NCBI GenBank assembly: GCA_900314525.1
Contig: OMVN01000016.1
Span: 1 to 51,322, forward strand
Origin: an uncultured Eubacteriales bacterium
Lineage (GTDB): Bacteria > Bacillota > Clostridia > Lachnospirales > Lachnospiraceae
Direction of reading: 5' to 3'
DNA length: 51,322 bases
Shown here one piece after another: positions 9,229 through 18,755 of the stretch (position 1 is the stretch's first letter; each line of letters opens with the position of its first letter). Both the position numbers and the translations under genes were made by a program. The notes beneath the pieces were generated by a model. That model saw only the letters and a program-made list of their open reading frames with translations. It did not search any database and was not told the origin of the DNA.

Positions 9229-12200
9229 GTGTTTACAGATTTAGATAAGAATAAAGAGATGTTACTTGGCTCTTACAAAAAACTTAAGAGTTACTACCAT
9301 TACAACAAAAATTTTGTTTTTATGAAAAAGAAAATTGCAGAACTGGAAGCGGATGAGAAACATATGTTGAAGGTTTTAGAAAATCTGGCACAACTATTAG
9401 CTGATCCGGATGCAGAAGTAAACACCCAGCAAATTGATGACTGGTTAGATAAGATTGATTTTTATGTTATGCCTAAGTCATTTACAAGTAATTCTGTCAA
9501 AAATGAATTGTTTATATCTGCTGAATGCAATGAAGAAAAAGAAGTTAATAAAGTAAATTTCTTTATTGATATGCCAATAGAACTTCATTTATTGGAAACT
9601 TTGTGGACGGTATTGATAGGGAAACTTGTTTTTGAGAAGAAATTGGTTTCTGCAAAAAGTTATGGAAATGCTATTGATGACTATGTCTTATACAATAAGC
9701 AAGAGGGATTTTTAGACTCAATCAATTTTAGTAAAAATAAGTTGTTTAAAATATATTTTCCACAGTATTGTAATTGGAAGAATGATGCAATTGAGACAGT
9801 TGCAACATTAAATCGTTTTAACAGAAGCCAAATGCTTTTTTCTATTGATGTAAAGTCTTTTTATTATTCTGTAGTTTGGAAATTTGACTTACTAGATGAT
9901 AAGATGGTCGATGATGAAAGATACAAAGCCCTTAAATTTTTAAATGAAATAATTAAAAGAATATTTGAAAGATATACAAGGATTATTAATGAGTACCGTA
10001 TTTTGGGACAAAGTATTGAAAATGAAGAGTATATCTTACCAATAGGATTGTTTAGTTCAATGTTATTGGCAAATGTTTATATGTATGAACTTGATAATGA
10101 TATAAGTCAAAATCCAAATGTATTGCATTATGGGCGATATGTTGATGATATTATTCTTGTTGTTGACGTTACCGGTGATGAAAAAAATATATCGGAAGAT
10201 AATGCATTTGATAGATATTTGGTAGAAAAGAATAACATTTTGAACAATGTAGAATCAGGAAAATATACAATAAATAAGTATCCTAACCTATATATTCAAA
10301 AAGAAAAAGTCAAGATTATGTATTTTAATAAAACAGGGTCGAAGACGTTAATAAATCAACTTTTGAAGACTATAACATACCCAAGTCAGATGAATGTAAT
10401 ACCGGATACAGAATTAAGTTTGGTTGATTTTGAAGAAGCTGCGTATGCCAAAAATGGGATTGGCGTGGAAACAAAAATAAGAGATATTGGACAATTGGAA
10501 ATTGATCGTTTTCAATTGGGGTGGCATATGTCTCAAATTGTAATGAATAATAGAGTTAGAAAAAAATATGTAACAAGAGAGGAAAAGGTTCGTAGACAAA
10601 ATGAGAGCGACAGCATACTACGTTTCTTTCAAGGGGCCAAAGCATTAGAATATTCGAGTAATTGGATAAATGCAATGTATTATTTCATGTTGACTTCGGA
10701 TACAAATCGGTATGCGTGGAAGCAGTTTCAAGGAAATATTATAGATGCAATTAAGCAGATAAAGGTTAGTGATATTGAAGATGTAAAAAAGAATAAAAAA
10801 AGAAGAATTTCATCAAAACTAAAGAAAGATCTTGCTTTGCACTTTGATATATGCATTTCAACAGTCTTGGCATTGAACATTCAGTATTGCAGAAAGGAAA
10901 AAAAGACGGTTTTGGCACTTGCAAAAAAGATGCGTAAAGCCAATCTTTTTAATCATCATTTGGTATCATACCCATTGGTTAATTATTCAGATGATATAGA
11001 TGAAAATTGTGATTTAACCAATATATTACCAGAGCAAATTCATAGTATGAATCTTTTGATACGTGATAGTAAAAAGTCTAAATTATCGCCAAGATTTATA
11101 AATTTGGATGAAATCTATCAATATGTCTTTTTAAGAAAATTTTGCAATGGTGGTAATTATTATGGAGATGAAGATAATACAGTTGTAAAGAAGAAACTGG
11201 AATTTATTGAAAATTATTTCTATGAAGTAAATCAGATTAATAGAGGTACAACATCGCATTTAGCGATTACAATTAAAAATGAAATGCATAACGAATATAT
11301 TTTGCAAAAAATTGAATTAGGAAATAAATGTGCTGTTAAAGAGAAAATTAAGATTGCTATTGCCAATATCAAATTAGATACTAAAAGATGTTGTATGGGT
11401 CTTGCGTGTGGAGACGATGTTGAGATAGACAGATTACGACTGATTGATTTTATGTATAGAGCATATGCGAATGGAAAAAATGACAAAGTAGATTTTTTAG
11501 TATTTCCAGAGTTCTATATGCCTTTACAGTGGATTTCGGATGTTTTGGCTTTTGTAAGAAAAAGTGGTATAACTGTTGTTTCGGGACTGCAATATGTGAC
11601 TAGTGGTCATCGGGCTTATAATAATGTTGCAATATTTGCACCAGTGAATACAGGGAGATATACAAGTTCCGTGTTGTTTGCGCGTGAAAAAAATGATTAT
11701 GCTCCTATGGAACGTCAAATATTAGCTTTAGAAAAATATATATGTGTAGATCAAGAAAAACCGGTCTATCAAATGATAAATAATAGAGGGATAGATTATG
11801 GGCTGTTTTTGTGTTATGAATTTACAGATATAATTGCAAGAGCCTTGTATAAAGATAAAGTGGATATCATCTTTACTCCGGAACATAATAGGGATACTTC
11901 TTATTTCTCTAATATAATTGAAACTACGGCGAGGGATTTGCATGTATTTATTGTTCAGGCAAATACCTCAATATACGGAGATTCAAGAATAACTGGTCCA
12001 TTTGGCAGAAATGATAGAAATGTACTGCAAATTAAAGGTGGTGACAAGGATGATATAATTATAGGTACTATTGAACTGGGAAAAGTAAAAAAGTATCAGC
12101 AAGATGAAAAAGTAGACTTCGATAATAAGATCCAAGAGTATCTGAAATATAATAGAAAACAAAAATATGAAGAGGAACAAAAGCTCTTTAAGGAGCAGAA

Positions 12201-12246
12201 AATTAAGATTGCAAAGACATCAGCAAGATTTGGTGGTAATAAATAA
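9229..12246 (+). CDS. Reverse transcriptase-nitrilase fusion, DRT type 1 (UG1)-like antiphage protein
   Basis: A 1005-aa fusion. The RT part covers about residues 170-400, with motif A-like SIDVKSFYYSV, motif B-like PIGLFSSMLLANVYMYELD and the catalytic YVDD at 304-307. A helical middle follows. From about residue 710 it is a carbon-nitrogen hydrolase (nitrilase) domain with all three catalytic residues visible: E761 in FPEFYMP, K821 in AREKNDYAP and C862 in FLCYEF. The RT-nitrilase architecture is that of the UG1 group, described as defence system DRT1. Start GTG 9229 follows GAAAGTGAG. It lies in line with the hsd operon and may be co-expressed with it. The nitrilase substrate is not known to me. 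Confidence 0.88.
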   Translation: MFTDLDKNKEMLLGSYKKLKSYYHYNKNFVFMKKKIAELEADEKHMLKVLENLAQLLADPDAEVNTQQIDDWLDKIDFYVMPKSFTSNSVKNELFISAECNEEKEVNKVNFFIDMPIELHLLETLWTVLIGKLVFEKKLVSAKSYGNAIDDYVLYNKQEGFLDSINFSKNKLFKIYFPQYCNWKNDAIETVATLNRFNRSQMLFSIDVKSFYYSVVWKFDLLDDKMVDDERYKALKFLNEIIKRIFERYTRIINEYRILGQSIENEEYILPIGLFSSMLLANVYMYELDNDISQNPNVLHYGRYVDDIILVVDVTGDEKNISEDNAFDRYLVEKNNILNNVESGKYTINKYPNLYIQKEKVKIMYFNKTGSKTLINQLLKTITYPSQMNVIPDTELSLVDFEEAAYAKNGIGVETKIRDIGQLEIDRFQLGWHMSQIVMNNRVRKKYVTREEKVRRQNESDSILRFFQGAKALEYSSNWINAMYYFMLTSDTNRYAWKQFQGNIIDAIKQIKVSDIEDVKKNKKRRISSKLKKDLALHFDICISTVLALNIQYCRKEKKTVLALAKKMRKANLFNHHLVSYPLVNYSDDIDENCDLTNILPEQIHSMNLLIRDSKKSKLSPRFINLDEIYQYVFLRKFCNGGNYYGDEDNTVVKKKLEFIENYFYEVNQINRGTTSHLAITIKNEMHNEYILQKIELGNKCAVKEKIKIAIANIKLDTKRCCMGLACGDDVEIDRLRLIDFMYRAYANGKNDKVDFLVFPEFYMPLQWISDVLAFVRKSGITVVSGLQYVTSGHRAYNNVAIFAPVNTGRYTSSVLFAREKNDYAPMERQILALEKYICVDQEKPVYQMINNRGIDYGLFLCYEFTDIIARALYKDKVDIIFTPEHNRDTSYFSNIIETTARDLHVFIVQANTSIYGDSRITGPFGRNDRNVLQIKGGDKDDIIIGTIELGKVKKYQQDEKVDFDNKIQEYLKYNRKQKYEEEQKLFKEQKIKIAKTSARFGGNK

Positions 12247-12290
12247 AACATATAGGTGCATTATATTATATACAGGTATATTGGCGGATA

Positions 12291-13327
12291 ACCGGAAGAA
12301 CCACAAATATTTGTTAAAGAACTACGGTCATTTTTAGAAGATAGGATTATTAAAAATCAAGCGAATACTACTTTGAAAGAACATGAGAATCAAGCATTTG
12401 AGGAAATACTTATACTGCTTGAGAACACAGAGGTACCCGAAACATTAGATTGGTCCTATTTTGCACCTTTTGATGGATTTAAGAAGTTGTTGACAGAGAT
12501 GAATGTTAATGAAAATCGGTTGTGATTGACTGAGAAGGGAAAGAATCGCATACATTGAATTCTGCAATGGATGTAGGGCTTGAAAATGTCACCGAAGAAG
12601 ATTCTAAGGATTATGTTGGAATAAGAATGGCTGATTTGCTTGTTGGATTAATATCTCGATTGATGCAATCATTGAAGATATCATTAATTGGAAATTATAA
12701 AGAAGGGGAAATTAAGAAGACTTTTTTGGATTCTGATTGGTTTGCATTGAATCAAAGACAGCTTGATTTGTATTAAAATTATATCGGGTAATTTGTGAGA
12801 ATAATGACTATTGGTACAAATCTTTTTCTGGAATTTATTCGGATGATTTGGTGGCTTTTGTAGCACTTCTTCAATTTATGAATCATTTTTTAGATGCAGA
12901 TGAGATTCATAATAGTAAGATAGAAATGCAACCAGAATATTATAATGCTTTTGTCTGCGAGAGCTTGAACGAACGTTATAAAATAATGGGAAATAAATTA
13001 CCGATTGATCCTATATTAGAAGATGACAAAAACTATTTTTACAATCAAAGAGGTGCAAAGGTTTATAAGGATATTAATAAGCAACCTATGTTGCCATTAC
13101 ATAGTGGACAGAATGAGTATTATATTCTTTCAGTTGGATTTTCGTAGAATGAGACTCCATTGGTGACCATTTTTGAAAATGAAAAGTCTATATGTTTTAG
13201 GTTACCGAATGAGTACAGTGATTGGAATATGACTGTCGTAGGGGCTTCCAACATGGGTGAAAGATTATTTCCATCAAAAGTGTTATTTTCATTAATTGGT
13301 GGAAGGTATTTGGTTGATATTTTATAG
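12291..13327 (+). pseudogene. Decayed DUF3800-like gene
   Basis: Three open pieces read as one protein broken by stops and frameshifts. The first (12290-12524, from PEEPQIFVKELRSF) ends at a TGA. The second continues in another frame through a TGA at about 12531 into YVGIRMADLLVGLISR, the part that recalls DUF3800 proteins, and ends at a TAA near 12774. The third shifts again (YRVICENNDYWYKSFSG on) and meets an in-frame TAG at 13145-13147 before ending at 13325. No start codon or ribosome site is evident. The family name rests on the ADLLVG segment only. Confidence 0.65.
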
Positions 13328-13380
13328 ATTTTAGGCACTTCAGAAATTTAAATATATTGTTTTGAAAAGTAGGTGAATGA

Positions 13381-14022
13381 ATGGAAAAGATTTTTTCGTA
13401 TAATGTAGATATAGATAAAACAGCATATATGAATTGGAGAACCAGACAGCATCAACCCATTCATGATATGATGATTATTGCTGATGGATATATGAAGGCA
13501 GCGATAATGCTTGCGCAAGATTGTTTGCAGGATAATGGAGATCAAAAGGCGGATATTGTAGTTTTCCCAATGCTGTTTTCGGCAAACCATGCAATAGAGT
13601 TGTATCTAAAATCTATAAACTGGTCTTTGAATATGTTGCTGAACATGAAAGAGTCATTTTGTGGAGGTCACGATATCAGGCAGATATGGAACACAGTAAA
13701 GAAACGTATGATAGGTTTTGAAACCGATAAAGAACAACGAAAACAATTTAAGGAAATGACCAAAGAGTTGGACGATTATATTTCAGAATTATATGATAAA
13801 ATCGATAAAGATCATAATGCTAATGCAAAGATGAAAAATATGGATTTTTCACGTTACCCGTTTAATACCGATGACGAATATCATTTTTATATCGAAAATT
13901 ATGGAAATGAAGTTGTTGATTTAGAGATGTTTGTGGAGGTATTCAAAAAGATAGACTATATTTTAAATTGTATTGCTGGATATTATGAAGAAATGGCAAC
14001 ATTTGTTCCAGATTATGATTGA
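13381..14022 (+). CDS. HEPN-like helical protein of unknown function
   Basis: I do not recognise the exact family. The segment VVFPMLFSANHAIELYLKSI, followed by GGHDIRQIWNTVKK, has the pattern of HEPN-type proteins (hydrophobic helix, xxHAxELxLK, then HD...W). A clear RNase RxxxxH motif is not visible, so it may be a binding or scaffolding version. ATG 13381 follows AGGTGA. It starts the run of plus-strand genes that continues through the SIR2-PIWI gene 80 bases downstream, so it may be the pAgo system's partner or an independent defence gene. Confidence 0.6.
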   Translation: MEKIFSYNVDIDKTAYMNWRTRQHQPIHDMMIIADGYMKAAIMLAQDCLQDNGDQKADIVVFPMLFSANHAIELYLKSINWSLNMLLNMKESFCGGHDIRQIWNTVKKRMIGFETDKEQRKQFKEMTKELDDYISELYDKIDKDHNANAKMKNMDFSRYPFNTDDEYHFYIENYGNEVVDLEMFVEVFKKIDYILNCIAGYYEEMATFVPDYD

Positions 14023-14101
14023 GAGAAAGCATCGTAATAAGTTATGGTACATATCTGTATAAAAGAGTGTTCACTATGTGAAGTAAGGATAGGAGGAAAG
14101 C

Positions 14102-17100
14102 ATGAAAGTAATAGATGCTAACACATTTGTAAATAGTTTTAAAATTAAGCCGGATAAAAGTATGTCTTTCCTCTTGGGAGCGGGAGCATCTGTATCATCT
14201 AATATTCCATCAGGTGGGCAAATGGTATGGGATTTTAAAAGAACGTTGTATTGTACAGACAATAACATTCGGACAAGTTTGTATGGTGATTTGTCTAAGG
14301 AGAATGTACAGAAGGAGATACAATCATACTTTGACGGTCGTGGGGGATACCCGGAATTATGGTCGCCAGAAGAATATTCATTTTATTTTGAAAAGTGTTA
14401 TCCGTCAAGAAGTGATCGAGAGTATTATATTCGAAATAAAGTACGAGATATAAAACCGTCATTGGGATATTTATGTATGGGGGAATTGATAGTCAATGGA
14501 AAAATAGATTTAGTTTCAACGACTAATTTTGATGATTTAGTACAAGCTGGTGTTCACTCAATTAATCCAGGGTTTTCAATTAAAACAATATCATCTGCGG
14601 TTAGCAATAGTGTCGGATTTGCGTTGAATGAGGGATTTCCTAATATAATAAAGTTACATGGAGATTATTTATTTGATAAATTAAAAAACACAGAGTCAGA
14701 ATTGCAAAAGCTAGAGGATAAAATTGCAGATATCTGGAAGACCTCTATAGAACAAAATGGATTAATAGTTATAGGATATGCTGGCAATGATAATTCTGTT
14801 ATGTCTGTATTGGAAGAATTAATCAATGAAGGCGGTATAAAGAAAGGGGTATATTGGTGTAAACCAAGAGGCAGTAAACTTAGTATAAAAGCATGCAAGT
14901 TTATGGAGAACGCATGTAATGTTAATGAACAGTCAGTTGTGGTTGAAATTGATGGTTTTGATGACCTCATGTATAGTCTATATTTGGCTATGAATTTGGA
15001 AAATTCCAATATTGATGAATTATGGAAGGGGCATGATAAAAAACAAGAGATTTTATATGATGCGATAGGAAGGCATACAGCATCAGCAATTACTAATGCA
15101 TTACCAGCAATACAGTTTCCAAGAAAATGTTATGTATTTAGTTCAAACATTACCACTTGGAAAGAATTACGGGCAATAACAAATAATTCTTGTGTTGCTA
15201 TTTTACATAAAGGAAAAGTATGGGCATTGGGTAGCAAAAACGGAATTTTAGAGGCTTTTGCAGATAAAAACATTAGTGATATTGAGGAAATGGATATTCC
15301 AATATATATGATGAAATTGGAACATTCGGATGTTATTGGTATGTTTTATGAGATTATAGAAAATAATTTGTTAAGCAAAGGCTTGTCTTCATTTGGAAAA
15401 AATAAGTACTTTGATAGAAATAGCAGGCGAATAAGAAACGGTTATTTTGTTTATGATGCAATTAAAATAGCGCTATCATTTGTTGAAGATAATATAGTTA
15501 TGAATTTATTGCCTACAGTACATGTATTAAAAAGTGATGGTTCTCAATTAGATAGATTTGCTTATCAGAATATTGTAAACAATGAAATGTCAACGCTATA
15601 TAATAAGCAGATGAATGAAAAGGTAGAAATATGGGTACAGAAATTATCAAAGAACAGGAAACTAATCTTTGAATTAGGAAATGCTATATTGGAGTTTAGT
15701 ACACAACGAATTCGATTTGCAGGAACAGGCAGCATTGATAAATGTTATCAAGCAAAGGAAACTGAACTTGCTTTTGACTATGAAAATGAAAGTTGCATTG
15801 CAGTCAATCAATTAAAAGGATTAATTAATTATGGACCATTAGAATCATATGCTAATCGAAGTGTACGATTAGCAGTGCTGTCGCCTAGAGAATGCGCAGC
15901 AGATATATGGAGGCACTTAAATGAACTAAATAAGCACCATGCAACAACTTTAAAGCAGGATAAGGCATTTTTACCAGAATATATAGGATTTCAAGATGTT
16001 TTTAGATGTGGATTGAATATTCCAAATGGAAATGATACCAAAAGATTTAAGGGTTATTCTTTAAGCGGTGCTTTAAAGGCATCTGCTGAAGAGTTCTTTA
16101 ATGGGATTTGTCGATATATTGATGTGATGGAAAGGGAAAAGCATGAATTTGATGTTTTGGTAATCTATATTCCGAATCAGTTAAGTAAAATGCGAGAACT
16201 GAAAAATGAAAATGTTTATTTTGATTTACATGACTCACTAAAAATATATTGTGCGGGTAAAGGTATTGTTACACAGATAATAGAAGAAAGATCAGTTCAT
16301 ACCAATAGTGATATGGCAAAGATTATGTGGGGGCTTTCCACGGCTATATATGCAAAAACTATTGGAAAATTATGGAAACCAAAGATGACAAGATATGACA
16401 CGGCGTATATTGGATTAAGTTATGTACAATCAATAAAGAATAATGAAAAAATATCAATTGGTTGTAGTCAGTTGTTTGACTCAGAAGGAAATGGCATGGA
16501 ATTGTACTTACGTCCGTTAAAAGATCCACAGATTATACAGAAAAATCCGTATATGAGAAGTGGAGATGCTTGCCGCCTTATGAACAATTTGAAAAGAATT
16601 TATGACGAATCGGTTCCTTTGCATAAACTAAATCGAATTGTAATACATAAGACAACACATTTCACAAAGGAAGAAATGGAAGGAATAACAAAAGGACTTG
16701 CAGGTGTGGATAATATCGAGCTGCTGCAAATTCAAGAATTTTCTGCGTGGAGGGCTATAAGATTTCAAAATGATGTTGCAACACCATTTCCGATTCAAAG
16801 AGGAACGGTTATTCCACTTGATAAAGATACATTTTTAATCTGGACACATGGAAGTGTTCAGCATGATGAATTGGCTGGAAAAAACTTGAATTATTACAAA
16901 AATGGTAGAGGAATACCAGCACCATTATTGGTAAAAAGATTTATGGGAAAATCATCGGCTCTGGAATTGGTCAATGAAATTCTAATGCTTACTAAAATGA
17001 ATTGGAATAGTGGGGACGGATTATACAAAATATTGCCTGTAACGCTGGATTTTGCTAAGGCATTGTCCCGTGTTGCTAAGCAAGACTTAGTGGTCTATGA

Positions 17101-17131
17101 TAGACCGTATAATTTTAGATATTTTATGTAG
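14102..17131 (+). CDS. Single-chain SIR2-APAZ-MID-PIWI protein (short Argonaute, SPARSA-like)
   Basis: Residues about 1-290 are a SIR2 domain: GAGAS at 26-30, TTNFDD with N142, KLHGD with H186, then IVIGYAGND. The middle (about 300-560) fits an APAZ-like region. The C-terminal part is PIWI-like, with LNRIVIHKTTHFTKEEMEG and a terminal PAPLLVKRFMG...LPVTLDFAKALSRV pattern. The first RNase H aspartate is replaced (IGLSYV, S773), so slicing is unlikely. In the described short-pAgo/SIR2 systems, guide-directed recognition of invader nucleic acid activates NAD+ depletion. Those are usually two proteins; this one is fused. ATG 14102 follows AGGAGG. Confidence 0.82.
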   Translation: MKVIDANTFVNSFKIKPDKSMSFLLGAGASVSSNIPSGGQMVWDFKRTLYCTDNNIRTSLYGDLSKENVQKEIQSYFDGRGGYPELWSPEEYSFYFEKCYPSRSDREYYIRNKVRDIKPSLGYLCMGELIVNGKIDLVSTTNFDDLVQAGVHSINPGFSIKTISSAVSNSVGFALNEGFPNIIKLHGDYLFDKLKNTESELQKLEDKIADIWKTSIEQNGLIVIGYAGNDNSVMSVLEELINEGGIKKGVYWCKPRGSKLSIKACKFMENACNVNEQSVVVEIDGFDDLMYSLYLAMNLENSNIDELWKGHDKKQEILYDAIGRHTASAITNALPAIQFPRKCYVFSSNITTWKELRAITNNSCVAILHKGKVWALGSKNGILEAFADKNISDIEEMDIPIYMMKLEHSDVIGMFYEIIENNLLSKGLSSFGKNKYFDRNSRRIRNGYFVYDAIKIALSFVEDNIVMNLLPTVHVLKSDGSQLDRFAYQNIVNNEMSTLYNKQMNEKVEIWVQKLSKNRKLIFELGNAILEFSTQRIRFAGTGSIDKCYQAKETELAFDYENESCIAVNQLKGLINYGPLESYANRSVRLAVLSPRECAADIWRHLNELNKHHATTLKQDKAFLPEYIGFQDVFRCGLNIPNGNDTKRFKGYSLSGALKASAEEFFNGICRYIDVMEREKHEFDVLVIYIPNQLSKMRELKNENVYFDLHDSLKIYCAGKGIVTQIIEERSVHTNSDMAKIMWGLSTAIYAKTIGKLWKPKMTRYDTAYIGLSYVQSIKNNEKISIGCSQLFDSEGNGMELYLRPLKDPQIIQKNPYMRSGDACRLMNNLKRIYDESVPLHKLNRIVIHKTTHFTKEEMEGITKGLAGVDNIELLQIQEFSAWRAIRFQNDVATPFPIQRGTVIPLDKDTFLIWTHGSVQHDELAGKNLNYYKNGRGIPAPLLVKRFMGKSSALELVNEILMLTKMNWNSGDGLYKILPVTLDFAKALSRVAKQDLVVYDRPYNFRYFM

Positions 17132-17179
17132 GGATTATCAATAATCAAGAATGAAATCTGTTTAAAGGAGTGACACCGA

Positions 17180-17632
17180 ATGATTGATATATACACAGAA
17201 AAAAAGGATTCAAAAGATTGGATTATCAAGAATGATTTATTCTTTAACTTAAATACAAGTAATGAAGAAATGTCTGATAATGAAGTTGCATTAATTAAGC
17301 AAGTCGATGGTGCAAAATTGACACCAGACAAGCATATAGAAACCAAGTATGGATTGGGAACTATCCGCAATCTTTCTTCTGGATGTAAGACATTGCTCAA
17401 TATAGTAAAGCATCCCGAAAAAGTGGTGTGCGTAGAGGAATGTGGACCGAATGTGCTTAAGGTGATATTTGCCATGGATAATATAAAGATTTATATGTCA
17501 CGCCCATCTCTTGCAGATATTCCGGATGATGCAATTATTAGATTCAATGATACGGATGTTGTGACAGGAAGTGCTGGGTACAATGCGTGGTGGAGTAAGG
17601 AATATGAAAGGAGAGAGGCGAATGATTTATAA
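17180..17632 (+). CDS. DUF4869-like protein
   Basis: 150 residues. The order (short beta N-terminus, LGTIRNLSSGCKTLLNIVK, VVCVEECGPNVLKVIF, DAIIRFNDTDVVT) resembles what I recall of the DUF4869 family of Clostridia, which has no assigned function. The cysteines in SGCKT, VCVEECG and the GPN loop are the most notable residues. ATG 17180 follows GGAG. The 3' end overlaps the next gene by 11 bases, so the three genes 17180-18702 are translationally linked. Confidence 0.6.
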   Translation: MIDIYTEKKDSKDWIIKNDLFFNLNTSNEEMSDNEVALIKQVDGAKLTPDKHIETKYGLGTIRNLSSGCKTLLNIVKHPEKVVCVEECGPNVLKVIFAMDNIKIYMSRPSLADIPDDAIIRFNDTDVVTGSAGYNAWWSKEYERREANDL

Positions 17633-18023
17633 TAAAATAGCATTTCAAGCAGATCCTTTTTCATATGATTTGGTGTTCGATGATCGTATTACTCTTGTTG
17701 GCGGAGATAGTGGTACTGGAAAGACAGTACTTTATGACATATTGGAGGATTTGAAGCAAACCGAAGAATACTGTGCAATTAAACTATTCAATTATAAATC
17801 TGAGGATATATTAGAGAAATTGAAGCAGTGCAGAAACAATTTTGTTGTTATTGATAATGCTGATATTTTGATGGATGACGAGGTAAGGCAATTCATTAAT
17901 TTTGAATTTTCGAATCAGTATATGTTATTCCTAAGAAATTGCGATGGACTGAACGTCTCAGATAAGAGTTTTAAGGTAATGAAGTTTGAGAGTAATATGA
18001 TTACTTTAGAAGAGGAATTGTGA
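17622..18023 (+). CDS. Mini P-loop ATPase of unknown function
   Basis: A 133-aa protein with Walker A GDSGTGKT (residues 28-35) and Walker B-like NFVVIDNADILM. No ABC signature or sensor region is visible, so it is a minimal NTPase core that may need its neighbours. I use ATG 17622, which has a strong GAAAGGAGAGAGG just upstream inside the previous gene; the longer frame from 17571 lacks one. The next gene begins one base after the stop. Function unknown. Confidence 0.65.
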   Translation: MIYNKIAFQADPFSYDLVFDDRITLVGGDSGTGKTVLYDILEDLKQTEEYCAIKLFNYKSEDILEKLKQCRNNFVVIDNADILMDDEVRQFINFEFSNQYMLFLRNCDGLNVSDKSFKVMKFESNMITLEEEL

Positions 18024-18024
18024 T

Positions 18025-18702
18025 ATGAAGTATTTATGGACAGAGGACACAGGTGCTGGACTCCACTTCTGGAAGTTAGTCAATCAGCTTTTCTTTGATA
18101 ATGCACTTGTAGTTGAAAGTAAAGAGAGTAACCAAGGCATCTTGTATTCCTTGATATCATTGAATGCAAAGGAAGAAGATGAATATTACATAGCATTTGA
18201 CTATGTGCCGGATAATCAGGATATTCGAAATAAGTATCGCCAGTTGAAACAATTAGTGGAAAAGTCAGAAGCAAAGGTTATTATTCTTGATATGATTTGC
18301 TTTGAATACTTTATATTGGCATTCGATAAGTTGGTGTCTTGGACTGGAACCGGTAAGAAGGATAAGATAAAAATGCGCGAAGAAATTCTTGCAGCAATAG
18401 AAGATCACAGAATAGATTTGTCAAAGATCAAGAATCAGACGACAATGCAGTATTTGTCTGGATTCAAGAGATATTCTACAGAGCGAGTGATGAAATCGTT
18501 AGTAGGTGAATTTACACAAAATGAGAAGTGGTCTGTTAAGGGTTTGCTTATGGGTGAATGCTGGTGTAAGGATTGTTGTGTATCTGAACATCTGGATAGT
18601 CTTAGGTGTGGAAAGCCAGAAGTTGAAGGTGGAAGTGAGAAGATGCGGATGCTGATACAGTCAGATGAAGTACAGAGAGTGATTGGAGAAGTCATTATTT
18701 AA
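18025..18702 (+). CDS. Unknown protein, possibly Toprim-like
   Basis: 225 residues, family not recognised. The N-terminal half alternates strand and helix: NALVVESKESNQGILYSL, then YYIAFDYVPDNQD, then AKVIILDMICFEYFIL. The spacing of the glutamate (VVES) and the aspartates (FDYVPDN) recalls a divergent Toprim or DUF3226-like fold, but this is weak. The C-terminal third has a cluster of cysteines (GECWCKDCCVSEHLDSLRC) that could bind zinc. It is the last gene of the three-gene cassette. Confidence 0.5.
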   Translation: MKYLWTEDTGAGLHFWKLVNQLFFDNALVVESKESNQGILYSLISLNAKEEDEYYIAFDYVPDNQDIRNKYRQLKQLVEKSEAKVIILDMICFEYFILAFDKLVSWTGTGKKDKIKMREEILAAIEDHRIDLSKIKNQTTMQYLSGFKRYSTERVMKSLVGEFTQNEKWSVKGLLMGECWCKDCCVSEHLDSLRCGKPEVEGGSEKMRMLIQSDEVQRVIGEVII

Positions 18703-18755
18703 AAATATATCTACTTAACAATTGATGGCTGTATTATGTAAAAGGAAGTGAAGAG

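Noticed and set aside
9229-12246. Group II intron or retron interpretation of the RT at 9229
   Set aside because: No maturase or intron RNA features and a fused nitrilase domain instead.
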